Origin: Drechmeria coniospora
Taxonomy: Eukaryota > Ascomycota > Sordariomycetes > Hypocreales > Ophiocordycipitaceae
DNA: 64,000 nucleotides
NCBI RefSeq assembly: GCF_001625195.1
Contig: NC_054389.1
Span: 3,008,147 to 3,072,146 of the forward strand
Direction of reading: 5' to 3'
Position numbers and translations under genes: made by a program. Under the pieces are notes generated by a model. It did no database searches, was not told the DNA's origin, and saw only the letters and a program-made list of their open reading frames with translations. Of this stretch, positions 37,201-47,142 are shown one piece after another (positions within the stretch are counted from its first letter, which is position 1; the number at the start of each line of letters is the position of its first letter).

Positions 37201-37420
37201 TATAACGTATAGATTGGTTAACGATAGTTAGGTAAGTAAGTAAGCCTTTTTTTAGAAATTAAGTAGTATTTAAGACTAAAGCTTAGCCCTTCTTAAGTTT
37301 TCGGGCTTACGTTCCTTTTGTAGCCGGGGCGTACTTTAGGCTGCCCTACCTTCCTATTTACTTAGGCTTTACTTATACGCCCCTGTCTACTTAGGCTTTA
37401 CTTGTGCGCCTAGCCTTATA
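37201..37420 (-). repeat. Gypsy-2 5' LTR
   Basis: 220 bp, same as 29614-29833 apart from transitions. The neighbouring internal nine bases (37189-37197, AAGCTTTAG) are complementary to LTR positions 37276-37284. Confidence 0.9.
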
Positions 37421-37425
37421 ATAAG

Positions 37426-37992
37426 AGTATAGTTTAGATTATTATTATTAGTAGTAGTAGGGGGGGAAATAATACCTAGTATAAGAGTAAGGGTATAGGT
37501 AAAGTATATAGGGGTAGGCTTTATTTTAGCTAGAGCTAGAGTATAGGCTTAAACCTAGCCTAAGGCTAGAAACTTAAGTAAGAGAATAATATAAGTACTT
37601 AGTATAGATCTAACCTTAGGGTAGGCCTTAACTAAAATATAAATATTATACTAAGTATAAGTATAAAGGTTATATAGGGTATAATATAGCTAAGGGTATA
37701 TAGTAAATAAATATAGTACCTAAATATATTTAGTATATATATATATATATATATAGTAATTAATACTATAACTTAATATATAGTTATTATAGCTATTAGT
37801 AATAAGGTAATTAATATAAGGGAGGTATATTCTATGTACCTCCTTTAAAAGCGCAAACTCCTTATTAAAGGAGTTACCCTCTACTAAGTATTTACTTAAA
37901 GTATAATAGTAATCCGACTTATTAGTATAGTAGCTATAATAAGGGCCTAAACTATATCTAAGGGGAGGGGGGGGAGTACTTATAGTAGTAAA
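37426..37992 (-). pseudogene. Antisense Cys-rich ORF of the old gypsy-1, N-terminal block
   Basis: Minus-strand reading from about 37970 down retains PPPPLRYSLGPYYSYYTNKSD and LSKYLVEGNSFNKEF followed by a run where every Cys of the finger has become Tyr. It aligns with 44090-44640 of the better copy. The open frame at 37720-38097 is this block plus chance upstream LTR sequence. Confidence 0.7.
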
Positions 37993-38022
37993 TCTTAAAA
38001 TAAAAAGAGGAAATACCTCTTG

Positions 38023-38193
38023 TGTTATGGTATCGGGCTTAGCCCGATATAGGAGAACGAAGGGAACCAAGGGACCCACTAGGAGGAACGCATACAACTA
38101 GAAGCCCTAGTTGTTAGGTAGTTTTCCCTCCTTTAAGTCTTTTAATAAACATTATTAAGAGTCCTAGAGCAATTGCCTAGCGACTCCGTAATA
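38023..38193 (+). repeat. Gypsy-1 (youngest) 5' LTR
   Basis: TGTTATGG then the hairpin TATCGGGCTTAGCCCGATA, ending CTCCGTAATA. Positions 38135-38145 read AAGTCTTTTAA, the complement of the adjoining priming site and so the likely start of the R region. Confidence 0.93.
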
Positions 38194-38194
38194 T

Positions 38195-38205
38195 TTAAAA
38201 GACTT
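38195..38205 (+). other. Gypsy-1 putative self-priming primer-binding site
   Basis: TTAAAAGACTT, one base after the LTR, is the exact reverse complement of 38135-38145 within the LTR. No tRNA 3'-end complement (TGG start) is present. An 11-nt match between the site next to the LTR and the 5' end of the transcript is how Tf1 of fission yeast primes. The same pair is kept in the copies at 12120-19561 and 23389. Confidence 0.7.
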
Positions 38206-38254
38206 TACTTATACCGGTTAGGAGGAAGGAAAAGCCTAACTATCGTAAGTCAAA

Positions 38255-39490
38255 ATGGATAAGGGGAAGCCCGAAGAAATTAACCTCCAGCAAGTTATGG
38301 AGGACTTTATGGCAAAAGTCCATACGGAGTTTGGCCGAATACACGCCCAAATGGAAACGTACTTTGTATAAATCTCAGCTCTGCAGAAGAATAGGCAGCA
38401 ACAGGTACAGTAGGATCCAGGGCACTCGTCGGCCCAGCCAATGGACACCTCAACAATCGACCCCCAGCAGGAGCGGACCGGGGATAAGTCGGGCATACCA
38501 CGGGCCCGTATTAAACGCAAACCGATTCCGGTCGGGGACCCGTACGACGGTAATAAGGGCACCTTTGCAGCCTGGAAGTTCTGCATAGACCGCAAGCTCC
38601 AAGTGGATAAGGACTTCATCGGGTCCGCCCAGGACCAATAGATCTTCGTTTGGCAAAACCTCTCGGCCAAAGTCCAGCGACGAGTTACAACGTACTTTAA
38701 AGAAGGCTCCCGTATCGGTTACGACCCGTTCCAATTCCTAACGTACCTCGAATCGGCTTACAGCAACCCTTACCGCTAGCGACTAGCGGTTGTCGAACTG
38801 GAGGACATTAGGCAAGGGACGTCGGAGTCGTTCCTAGCATTCCTTATACGCTTCGAAGAGAAGCTTACACTAGCAGGAGGGATGCATTAGCCTAGCGAGG
38901 TAAAACTTATAAAGCTCCGTATTGGGCTAACTAAGAGAATGAGGGACTGTATCCTCTGGCGGGGGACTACAATAAACAACTACGATAAGGCGGTCGACGT
39001 ATATAAACGAATTGCGTCCGAAATAGAATCGCAACGCATAGAGGATAAAATTAGGGACCGGGGCGGGCCCGGCTAGGGGACGGCCAGGGCGACCCCCCGA
39101 CCCGACAAGGACGGCGACACCCCAATGTTAGGGGTCAATACGGTAGGCTCTAGGGCCACGGCCGGGCCCAGAGCGGCTACGACCAGACCGATAACGAAAA
39201 CGAACCGAGGCCGAGGCGGGCCCCAACAGTGGGCGAAATAGGTTATACGGGAAGAGAGAGATAGGCGTAGGGCGGCCGGTATATATATCCGCTGCGGGGA
39301 GGGAGGCCACTATATCCAACAATACCTACAACGAGCCGTAATCCTACATACCCTAGGGACAAGCATTTAAGCCGCTTGGGGGGAAGAATATATTCGCAAG
39401 GAATTAGAGACCGAGGAAGAGGAGGGAAACGAGGCGCCTCCGAGCTAAGTCTTGCTTAGAGGCACTAAGGGTTTGCAGGCAAGCGGACTA
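38255..39490 (+). pseudogene. Gypsy-1 gag (youngest copy), lightly RIP-mutated
   Basis: ATG at 38255 (MDKGKPEEINLQQVMEDF). The gag capsid-like region includes FAAWKFCIDRKLQVDKDFIG (about 38565-38625) and later RGTTINNYDKAVDVYKRIA (about 38960-39015). A basic Arg/Gly/Pro tract follows. A CCHC zinc knuckle at about 39281-39330 reads YIRCGEGGHYIQQY, with the first and last Cys converted to Tyr by G-to-A. Several TAG/TAA stops replace CAG/CAA. Reading frame is 2; pol continues in frame 1, with the change between about 39440 and 39540. Confidence 0.85.
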
Positions 39491-39499
39491 TAAGGAACT

Positions 39500-42400
39500 A
39501 GGGGAATTGGGAGACCGAGTTCAAAAAGATTACACTAAGGATAGATAGACTACCCTTTCTTATTGCTATACTTATAAATTCTACAAGGTTCCTTAATGTT
39601 TAAAGCGATAGCGGCTGCAACTGCTATGGGGCTATTAGCGAAAGGATAGCCCAACGCCTGCGACTTAAGCTTATCCCTCTTCCAACAAAACGGCTACTCC
39701 AAACGGCTGTTATAATATCTCGGCGGAATACAGGTAACACCCTCGCCTACCCGACAATAACTAATATAGTCCGTACGACAATCGATATGGATAGCTAGGA
39801 GAGTCCAGTACTCCTATACGTTATCCCAGGCCTAAGTCGAGACGCTATACTAGGCCTACCATAGATGGAACACCGACGGGTAACCCTAAACGCAATAGAT
39901 CGGACTCTTACAATCGGGGCGGCAGGTAACTAAATCGTATAAGCAAACGATATCCGCCCTCCCGACGGATCCTAGGAGGCACACCTTACGCTAGTACAAA
40001 CCTTTTTACGGAAACAATAGGGAGTACTAGTAGTAACAAGCTTGCGAGAAATAGTAACGAAACTACGAGAAACAGCGCTACGAGCACCTGGAAGCACAAA
40101 TACAATAACAATAGCCCCACCCACTCTCCCGGTAGCCCTCTAGGACTACGCTAATCTTTTCGATAAGGAACAGGCCTTAGGCCTACCACCATACCGGGGC
40201 TCCCAAGACCACTACATCTAACTACAACAAAACGATAAGGGAGAAACGCTACAGCTACCCTAGGGCCTACTGTACAATATGCTATAAGACCAACTACTCA
40301 AAGTCCGCAAGCAGATTACAGACCTACTGGACAAGGGATGGATACGGGCAAGTTCGTTAGCAGCGGTAGCACTAATACTACTTACCAAGAAAGAAAACGG
40401 AGGATGGAGGCTATATATAGACTACCGGGCCCTAAACAAGATTACATAACAGGATCGTTACCTACTCCCGCTAGTTAAGGAAACGCTCCGCTTACTCTTA
40501 GGGGTACGCTGGTTTACTAAACTAGACGTACAAGCAGCATTCCACAAGTTACGTATAGCGCCTGGAGACAAACCGCTTACAGCATTCCGTATACGATTTG
40601 GTCTATTCGAATAGTTAGTCTATCCCTTCGGCCTAGCCGGAGCACCAGCTTTATTCCAGAGATACATTAACGGGGTATTGCAGGATAAATTAGGGGAGTA
40701 GGTTACAGCCTATCTAGACAATATCCTAATCTATACCTCCGGATCGAAGGCCGACTATATTACCAAGGTCAGGGAAATCCTTAAGCGGCTCCGGGCAGCC
40801 GGTCTTTACCTGGATCTCGATAAGTGCGCATTCGCAACAACAGAAGTTAAATACCTTAGGTTCATTATCCAAGCAGGCGTTAAGGTTAGGCCCGACCCAG
40901 CGAAAATCGCTGCAATTTAAGAATAGCAACTACCTACCAAGGTAAGGGGGATTAGGAGCTTCCTAGGCTTCGCGAACTTCTACTACGAATTTATTCCCAA
41001 TTTTGCAAGCCTTACGGAACTACTTACAGCCCTTACAGGGAAGGGTATACTATTTCGCTGGGGACCCGAAGAAGACGCAGCCTTCCAATCCCTTAAGCGT
41101 GCCTTTTCGTTATACCCGATCCTAGCACAATAGGACCCAGACAGGAAGACTCTTGTTAAGACCGATTGCTCAGGCAAGGCACTAGGCGGATGCCTCTCGC
41201 AAATCGATAGCAAGGGGGTCCTACGACCAGTAGCCTACCACTTAGCCAAACTTACACTAGCAGAAAGGAACTATACAATCCACGACAAGGAACTCCTAGC
41301 AGTTATTAGCTGTCTTAAGGCGTAGTCGGTAGACCTACGAGGCGTTGCGGAACCATTTACTATTCTAACGGACTACAAGAACCTTAAATACTTTACCAAA
41401 CCGCGGGAGATATCGGAACGATAGGTACGATAGGCGGAAGTCCTTGCAAACTTTAATTACTCGCTACAGTACAGACCGGGCTTGTAAGCATAACGGCCGG
41501 ATGCACTCTTGCGTCGGGAACAGGACGAGGAGGACGCGCTACGCCTAGGACAAATACTTCGGCTAGTATCAATCTCTACACTACAGGAGGCGCCCAGAGG
41601 CCAACCCGCGCAAGAAGGTCCCAACGCCCAGGACACCCAGGATACAGCAATCACAAATACGGGCATAGATCGGGCAAATACAGGGACAGACCGGGCCCGG
41701 GCCGGCTGTAAAGTACTAAGTGCCCAAGACACAATAGCTACAAACACAGGGGCGGACCGGGCCCGTCCAGAGACGGAAGGGGGATAGGGAGCTATCAATA
41801 CATTCCAACTGCCCCCAGCAGTACAGGGACTGCTCCCAGCAGTACAAGGACAAACAGGGAGGGAGACGCTATTTCCACAGGACACACCAGCCGGCCGACT
41901 GCTCTTCCCGGAACCCTACCTATAGGAATTGTAGGACCAAGCGCTACAAAACGATACAACATACGAAGCTCGACAACAAGCAGTAGCAACAGGCGCGCGG
42001 AAATTCCCGGCAGAAGCAAAGACAAAAGAATAAACGGCCGATTATACCATTAGTACCTACGGCGCAACACACTATAGGGGACGCCTATAGGTACCTACCT
42101 AGGAACCACTAACAACGCGAATAATACAATAGGTATACGAATCACCTATATCGGGCCACCCTAGTCGTAACGAAACATTCCGCGCACTTTAGCGGGACTT
42201 CTACTGGGATGGTATGTTACAGGACGTAGCGCGGTATGTTCGGAATTACTACTACTACCGGAGCCGCAAGAGCCGTCTACAGAGACAGGGACTCCTATAA
42301 CCAATCCCCCCGCCAAACCGTTACTGGAAGCAGATATCAATCGACTTTATAACCAACCTACCAGCACAGAACGATAAGGACCCCTAATTCTTAATAGTTA

Positions 42401-43539
42401 TTACAAACCGCCTCTCCAAATTCATCCAACTTAAGGCAATAACGACAATAAGCGCAGAGGCTTATGCGGAACGGTTTAAGACCTATTGGTAGCGATTTAG
42501 GGGTTTTCCCGCCCAGATTATAACGGATCGGGGATCAGACTGGCTCAGCAAGTTCTAGACATCCCTATGCTCCCTAGTTGGTACGGAGTAACTCCTATCA
42601 ACCTCACACCACCCCCAGACGGATAGGGGTACCGAGAGGGTAAATTAGGAAATTCAAGCTACCCTAAGGATCCTAATCTCGTTTAAGCAATTCGACTAGC
42701 CGGCCCACCTAGCCGCCTGCCAGCTGGCCCTAAACAATAGGGAGTCTTCAGTTACAGGAGTTAGCCCAAACAAGCTATTGCTAGGCTACGAAATCGGCAT
42801 AATACCAAGGGTGGAGGACGATTAGGCAAGCGTAACAACACCAAAAGGGAGGGCTATTGCTTTCCTACAACACCTAAGGGAAGGAACAGAAATTATACAA
42901 GCGGCTATTGCCTTTATACAATAACGTTTACACAAGTCGGCGGTAGCTTCAGGCCGCCCAGCAGAAAAGTTCCAGGTAGGCAATAAGGTCTGGCTTAGCC
43001 TTAGACATATTAAAACTAACAGGCCATACAGGAAGCTAGACTGAGTTGCTTCTAAGTTTACGGTACTAGCAATACTAACACCACTTACAGTAACACTAGA
43101 TGTTCCTCGGGGCTTACACCCTACCTTCCATATAGACCTTATCGAAAGGGCAGCAAACGACCCCTTGCCCAGTCAGGTAGTACGGGATTCGGAGCCAGGC
43201 CTACTGCTAGTCTAAGACAAGGACGGTACCTTACAAGAGGAATACCAGGTCGAATGCATCCTCGCTACAAGGGGGGCCCGAGGCCAAGGGGGACAACGCA
43301 ATGCCCTTGTAAAATAGCTAGGTTACAAATAACCAACCTGGGAACCGATAGAGGCTCTAGCACAAACGGAAGCCTTAGAGGAATTTACGCAGCAATAGGG
43401 AGATCCCTATACGAACAGCAGAGCGCGGGTAAGCCGCAAAACAAGACGTAAAATTTCAACTACACCGAAGGAAAAAATCGGCCCTAGAGCGCCCCCGACA
43501 AGGGCCCGACCCGACACCACCACTACGGACACACGCTAG
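39500..43539 (+). pseudogene. Gypsy-1 pol (youngest copy): PR, RT, RNase H, integrase, chromodomain
   Basis: Frame 1 from about 39500 to TAG at 43537-43539. Protease site SDSGCNCYGAIS (Asp at 39607-39609). Reverse transcriptase about 40360-40900, with WFTKLDVQAAFHKLRI and the catalytic box AYLDNILIY, where the second Asp is Asn (GAC to AAC). RNase H about 41090-41330 (VKTDCSGKALGG). Integrase zinc finger about 42120-42260; core about 42330-42650 with ISIDFITNLPAQ and IITDRGSDW. GPY-like tail, then chromodomain (EYQVECILATRG ... LGYK ... PTWEP, 43240-43360). Domain order and chromodomain define a chromovirus. About two dozen RIP-type stops; no frameshift seen inside pol. Confidence 0.9.
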
Positions 43540-43544
43540 CCGTA

Positions 43545-44651
43545 CTACTTAGACTCGTCGGTCTCCGTATCCTCCTTGCTCTCGTCCTCCTCGGTATCCT
43601 CCTCGGGGAGGGTCTCGAAACTGTCCGTTGCGGCACTCGGGCGGGGGCGGGACGTAACCGAGGGGGGCGGGGGCGGGGGCACAAAACGAAGGCGCCGGGC
43701 GACTTGGGCGATATAAGGGGCGGAGGCGATAGGGCGGCGCAACGGAGTTGCGTCGGCTACGCGGGACGAGCGCGACCTGCTGCAATTGCGGGCGACGCGG
43801 GGAGTAGAGGGGGCGGGACGGCGCACCGAGGGGGAACTGCCAGCGCGAGACTCGCGCGACTCGCAGATATCGCGGCGCATCTCGGCCAAAGTGGCCACCA
43901 ACTCGGCACTGACGCCCTCCTGCGCCTGCTGACGGCGGGCGAGGCCGCGCACGTCACTCTGGATGCCCGTCAGGGCCCGAGCCACGCCCTGGGCAAACAC
44001 GCCGAGCTGCATGCTCGGCACAGCGCCGGAACGGCCACCCGCTCGAGTCGGGGTCAAGGCGTTAGCGGCAAGGACGAGGGTACGGTTCGGGTCGTTGTCG
44101 TCGTCGGCGGCGGCGGGGGGAGAGACAACACCCGGCACGGGGGCGAGGGTGTAGGCGGGGCGTACGGGAGCAGGCTCCATCTCGGCCAGAGCCAGGGTGC
44201 AAGCCCAAACCCGGCCCAGGGCCAGAAACTCGGGCGACAGGACAGCGCAAGCGCCCGGTACGGCCCCGACCTTAGGGCGGGCCTCAACCAGGATATAGAC
44301 GTTACGCTAGGCGCAAGCACGAAGGTCGCGCAGGGCGCGATATAGTTAAGGGCGCGCAGCGAACAAATACGGTACCTAGACGCATTTAGCGTACGCATGC
44401 GCGCACGCACGACAGCCAGCACCACGGCCCGGCACGCAGTCGTTACGGCCGCTGGTAACGAGGCGATTGACGCAGGGGAGGTACATTCCGCGCACCTCCT
44501 CCGGAGGTGCGAACTCCTCGTCGGAGGAGTCACCCTCCACTAGGTATTTGCCTAGGGCGCGACGGCGGTCCGACTTGTTGGTGTAGTGGCCATAACGAGG
44601 GCCCGAACCGCGTCCGGGAGGGGGGGGAGGAGCACCCGCGGCGGTAGACAT
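43545..44651 (-). pseudogene. Antisense Cys-rich coiled-coil gene carried by gypsy-1
   Basis: Minus strand, ATG (MSTAAGAPPPPP) at 44651 to TAG at 43545-43547, 368 codons, broken only by TAG (44376-44378) and TAA (44346-44348), both explicable by C-to-T or G-to-A. Blocks: Pro-rich start; GHYTNKSDRRRALGKYLVEG (about 21-40); acidic DSSDEEF; Cys60, 72, 80, 83, 90 (C-x11-C-x7-C-x2-C-x6-C), a possible zinc-binding cluster; a heptad-like helix around 215-260 (VARALTGIQSDVRGLARRQQ); Arg/Ser-rich stretch; poly-Pro; strongly acidic end. Very GC-rich. Its stop is 5 bp from the pol stop, tail to tail. The frame is preserved in the minus copy. I do not recognise a named family; a host-derived passenger or an accessory retroelement protein are both possible. 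Confidence 0.7.
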
Positions 44652-45272
44652 AATGGCGGCGGCGGCGGCGACGAAAAGGTAAACAAGTCCTCTACGAGGG
44701 AGGAGCGACGGCAGTAAGAGTAGGATCAACAGTTCCTATCGTTACTAGCTTATCAGCCAACGGCCCGAAGGATATACGGAACGGCCCCGACGAGGAAGCA
44801 GCAACCCACCTTACGGGGGAGGAACAACAGCAATAGGGGAGCAGGCGCGATAGGAGGCGGCAAAGGAGTTAATAACAATTGCGCGGCAAGAAGCTGAAAA
44901 ACGGGCAGGTACGATGGTTAAAGGAAAGAGGAACGAGAAGCGCAACAGAACGGGAACGGAGAAGGTAATATAGAGGGAGTAGCAAGGGGGAAAAGCGGGG
45001 TAACGCCGGGCGCCTTAGGCACCCGGCGAGCACCCGGTAAACACCCGAGGAGGGGACGGAATGGGGTGGAATTAGTTGCCCCGGGTAACCAGCAAACCCC
45101 AAATAGGGGACGATGCGGGGAGGAGACCGCGTACGCTAAGCACCCGACGAATACCCGAAAAAAAAAAAAAAAAATTCCGGGGAGCTACGGATTGGGAAAA
45201 CCAGCCTTGGGAAGGGCGGTTTGGCTACGGCTACAGCCAGACTTTACTTCGAACGGGTAGAGCAAGACGGTA
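44652..45272 (+). other. Gypsy-1 non-coding 3' segment
   Basis: Between the start of the antisense gene and the 3' LTR. Contains a purine-rich stretch (about 44900-45000), two copies of a CACCCGGCGAG/CACCCGACGAA motif (about 45022 and 45140), an A tract at about 45158-45172 and GGGTAGAGCAAGACGGTA before the LTR as a weak polypurine tract. It must contain the antisense gene's promoter if that gene is expressed. No convincing ORF. Confidence 0.5.
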
Positions 45273-45443
45273 TGTTATGGTATCGGGCTTAGCCCGATAT
45301 AGGAGAACGAAGGGAACCAAGGGACCCACTAGGAGGAACGCATACAACTAGAAGCCCTAGTTGTTAGGTAGTTTTCCCTCCTTTAAGTCTTTTAATAAAC
45401 ATTATTGAGAGTCCTAGAGCAGTCGCCTAGCGACTCCGTAACA
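45273..45443 (+). repeat. Gypsy-1 (youngest) 3' LTR
   Basis: 171 bp, TGTTATGG...CTCCGTAACA. Differs from the 5' LTR at four sites where the 5' copy has A or T and this copy G or C, i.e. RIP direction in the 5' LTR. Confidence 0.93.
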
Positions 45444-46362
45444 CTTAGAATAAAGGGGTAAAATAGGAAGGGTGCGCAGTGGAAGTTCCGTTGCACGAAC
45501 TATCCAAAATGGATATCAATTAAGGCTATTAGTAATAGCAGGAAGTGTACTAGTTAGTAACTAGGCGAGAAATACAGATTTGAATAAGTTAAATAGTAGT
45601 GCTAAGGGACGATTTAAAAAGAAAGACTATTGTATTTCTTGTGCTTTGCTTGCGCGCGTACGTATATATTTACAGCGTATGCATTTAGTATGTTGTCTTA
45701 TCCTAACTATCTAAGAGTATAGGAAAGGGAGGACCATTTTATACCTAAGAGGTAGTACCTTAATTAGTGCAATGTATATATATTGGAATTCTATCTAATT
45801 CTACATAATATATCTTCGAACAATCTACTTGTATTTAATACAGCTCTAAATACTCTAGTTAAGTTATACTACCAGTTGGTTGCAACTAGTAGGGTTAATT
45901 AGTATTAGGGTTCGGTCGCAACAGTACAGCAGCAGTACTGCAGTAGTCAAGCGGGCCAGTAGTAGTACTACTAGCAAGCAACTACTAGTTGCAGTTAGGT
46001 AGGTCCTACCGCGCAATAGTAGTACTATTAGCGGGTAACTACTAGTAGTAGTTAGGAGCGCGTTAATTAACGGCCCGATTAATAATCTTGCTTAGTCGAC
46101 CAAGTACTACTTGCACGTAACGTGCGACAGTAGTAAATTGGCTGGGCAGTAGTACTACTATTAATTGTACTAAGTCGGAGCGAGGAGAATTTGCATAGTA
46201 AGTGCAATTCGTTAACTCAATATACTACCTATACGTATAGTATAGTAGTAGTATATAGGCAAGCAGTAGTACTGCTGCCCGGTATTACAAATAGTAATAC
46301 ATAGGATAGTATCCTATTTGGGTAGTCTTACTAGTATAAATACTAGTAATTTTAACAGTAAA

Positions 46363-47142
46363 TCTAATAGTAATAATAGCAACGGAAAGATAAATAATCC
46401 TCTATAAGGGAGGAATAATAATAGTAAGAGAGAAATTAATAGTTCCTACTAATACTAGTTTATTAGCTAATTACTTAAAAAATATATAGAATAATTATAA
46501 TAAGAAGTAGTAACCTACCTTATAGGAGAGGAATAATAATAATAATAAAGAAATATAATAAAAGGTAGTAAAAAGATTAATAATAAAATTATATAGTAAA
46601 AGGCTAAAAATTAAATAGGTATAATAATTAAAGGAAAGAGGAATAATAAAGTATAATAAAAAGGGAATAAAAAGAGTAATATAAAAGAAGTAATAAAAGG
46701 AAAAAGTAAAGTAATACTAAGTACCTTAGGTACTTAGTAAATACTTAAGGAGGGAATAAAGTAAAGTAGAATTAGTTACTCTAAGTAATTAGTAAGCCCC
46801 TAGGGAGAGGATAAAGCAAAAAGAAGACTGTATATACTATATACCTAGTAAATACCTAACTAATTAAAAAAAAATAAAAGAACTATAATAATAGGGAGGC
46901 TAACCTAAGGAAGAGTAATTTAACTATAATAATAAATAGACTTTACTTTAAATAAATAGAGTAAGATAGTATATTATAGTATTAGGCTTAGCCTAGTATA
47001 TAAAAACAAAAGGAACTAAGGGACCTACTAAAAAGTATATATATAACTAAAAGCCCTAGTTACTAAGTAGTTTTCCCTCCTTTAAGTCTTTTAATAAATA
47101 TTATTAAGGGCCCTAAAGCAACTGCCTAGTAACTCCTTAATA
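46363..47142 (+). mobile_element. Old gypsy-1, 3' non-coding end and 3' LTR (46972-47142)
   Basis: Resumes exactly after the GTAAA duplication and aligns with 44640-45443 of the young copy, including the run corresponding to its A tract (about 46865). The LTR is the RIP-mutated TATTATAG...CTCCTTAATA. No coding capacity. Confidence 0.88.

Larger units (their letters stand above)
29614..37420 (-). mobile_element. Gypsy-2, complete chromovirus-like element, minus, heavily RIP-mutated
   Basis: 7,807 bp with 220-bp LTRs (29614-29833 and 37201-37420) and TSD ATAAG (29609-29613, 37421-37425), inserted in the antisense gene of the old gypsy-1. Domain order RT then integrase, on the minus strand, identifies Ty3/gypsy. 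The polypurine tract (complement of 29834-29850) adjoins the 3' LTR. A 2.5-kb tail follows integrase. Confidence 0.9.
38023..45443 (+). mobile_element. Gypsy-1, youngest copy: Tf1/sushi-like chromovirus with an antisense gene
   Basis: 7,421 bp with 171-bp LTRs that differ at only four positions, all transitions. Contents in order: LTR, self-priming site, gag and pol (plus), an antisense Cys-rich gene (minus), a 0.6-kb non-coding segment, LTR. Flanks CTTG and CTTA give an imperfect 4-bp duplication in the copia-B LTR. CpG-rich and still legible; stops are mainly CAG/CAA to TAG/TAA, so RIP has acted mostly on CpA so far. Confidence 0.93.
37993..46357 (-). mobile_element. Copia-B solo LTR, split by the youngest gypsy-1
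   Basis: LTR pieces 37993-38022 and 45444-46357 (944 bp together) match the 950-bp copia-B LTR at 54361-55310 in reverse. TSD GTAAA (37988-37992, 46358-46362). CpGs are mostly retained, so it is far less mutated than the old gypsy-1 it sits in. Confidence 0.9.
23389..47142 (+). mobile_element. Old gypsy-1 element, plus, heavily RIP-mutated, with several nested insertions
   Basis: The 5' LTR is 23389-23409 plus 23587-23736 (171 bp after removing a solo LTR). The 3' LTR is 46972-47142 (171 bp). Internal DNA continues across 23737-29348, 29526-29613, 37426-37992 and 46363-46971; each jump is bounded by a 5-bp target duplication. Flanks ATAGT and CTAAC do not form a clean duplication. CpA, CpG and TpG are almost absent, making this the most mutated gypsy-1 copy. 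Confidence 0.88.

Noticed and set aside
41457..42025. Minus-strand frames of 142 and 76 codons.
   Set aside because: They are antisense to the linker between RNase H and integrase of gypsy-1 pol, which reads well on the plus strand.
43704..44345. A 213-codon plus-strand frame.
   Set aside because: It is the complement of the antisense Cys-rich gene. High GC keeps all frames open, and it is not conserved in the RIP-mutated copy, whereas the minus-strand frame length is.
45158..45174. The A tract as a poly(A) tail of a non-LTR element.
   Set aside because: It occurs at the same place in other gypsy-1 copies (about 46865), without target duplication or upstream ORF.
38023..45443. The youngest gypsy-1 as an active element.
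   Set aside because: Pol has many in-frame stops, the RT box is YLDN, and the gag zinc knuckle has lost two Cys.
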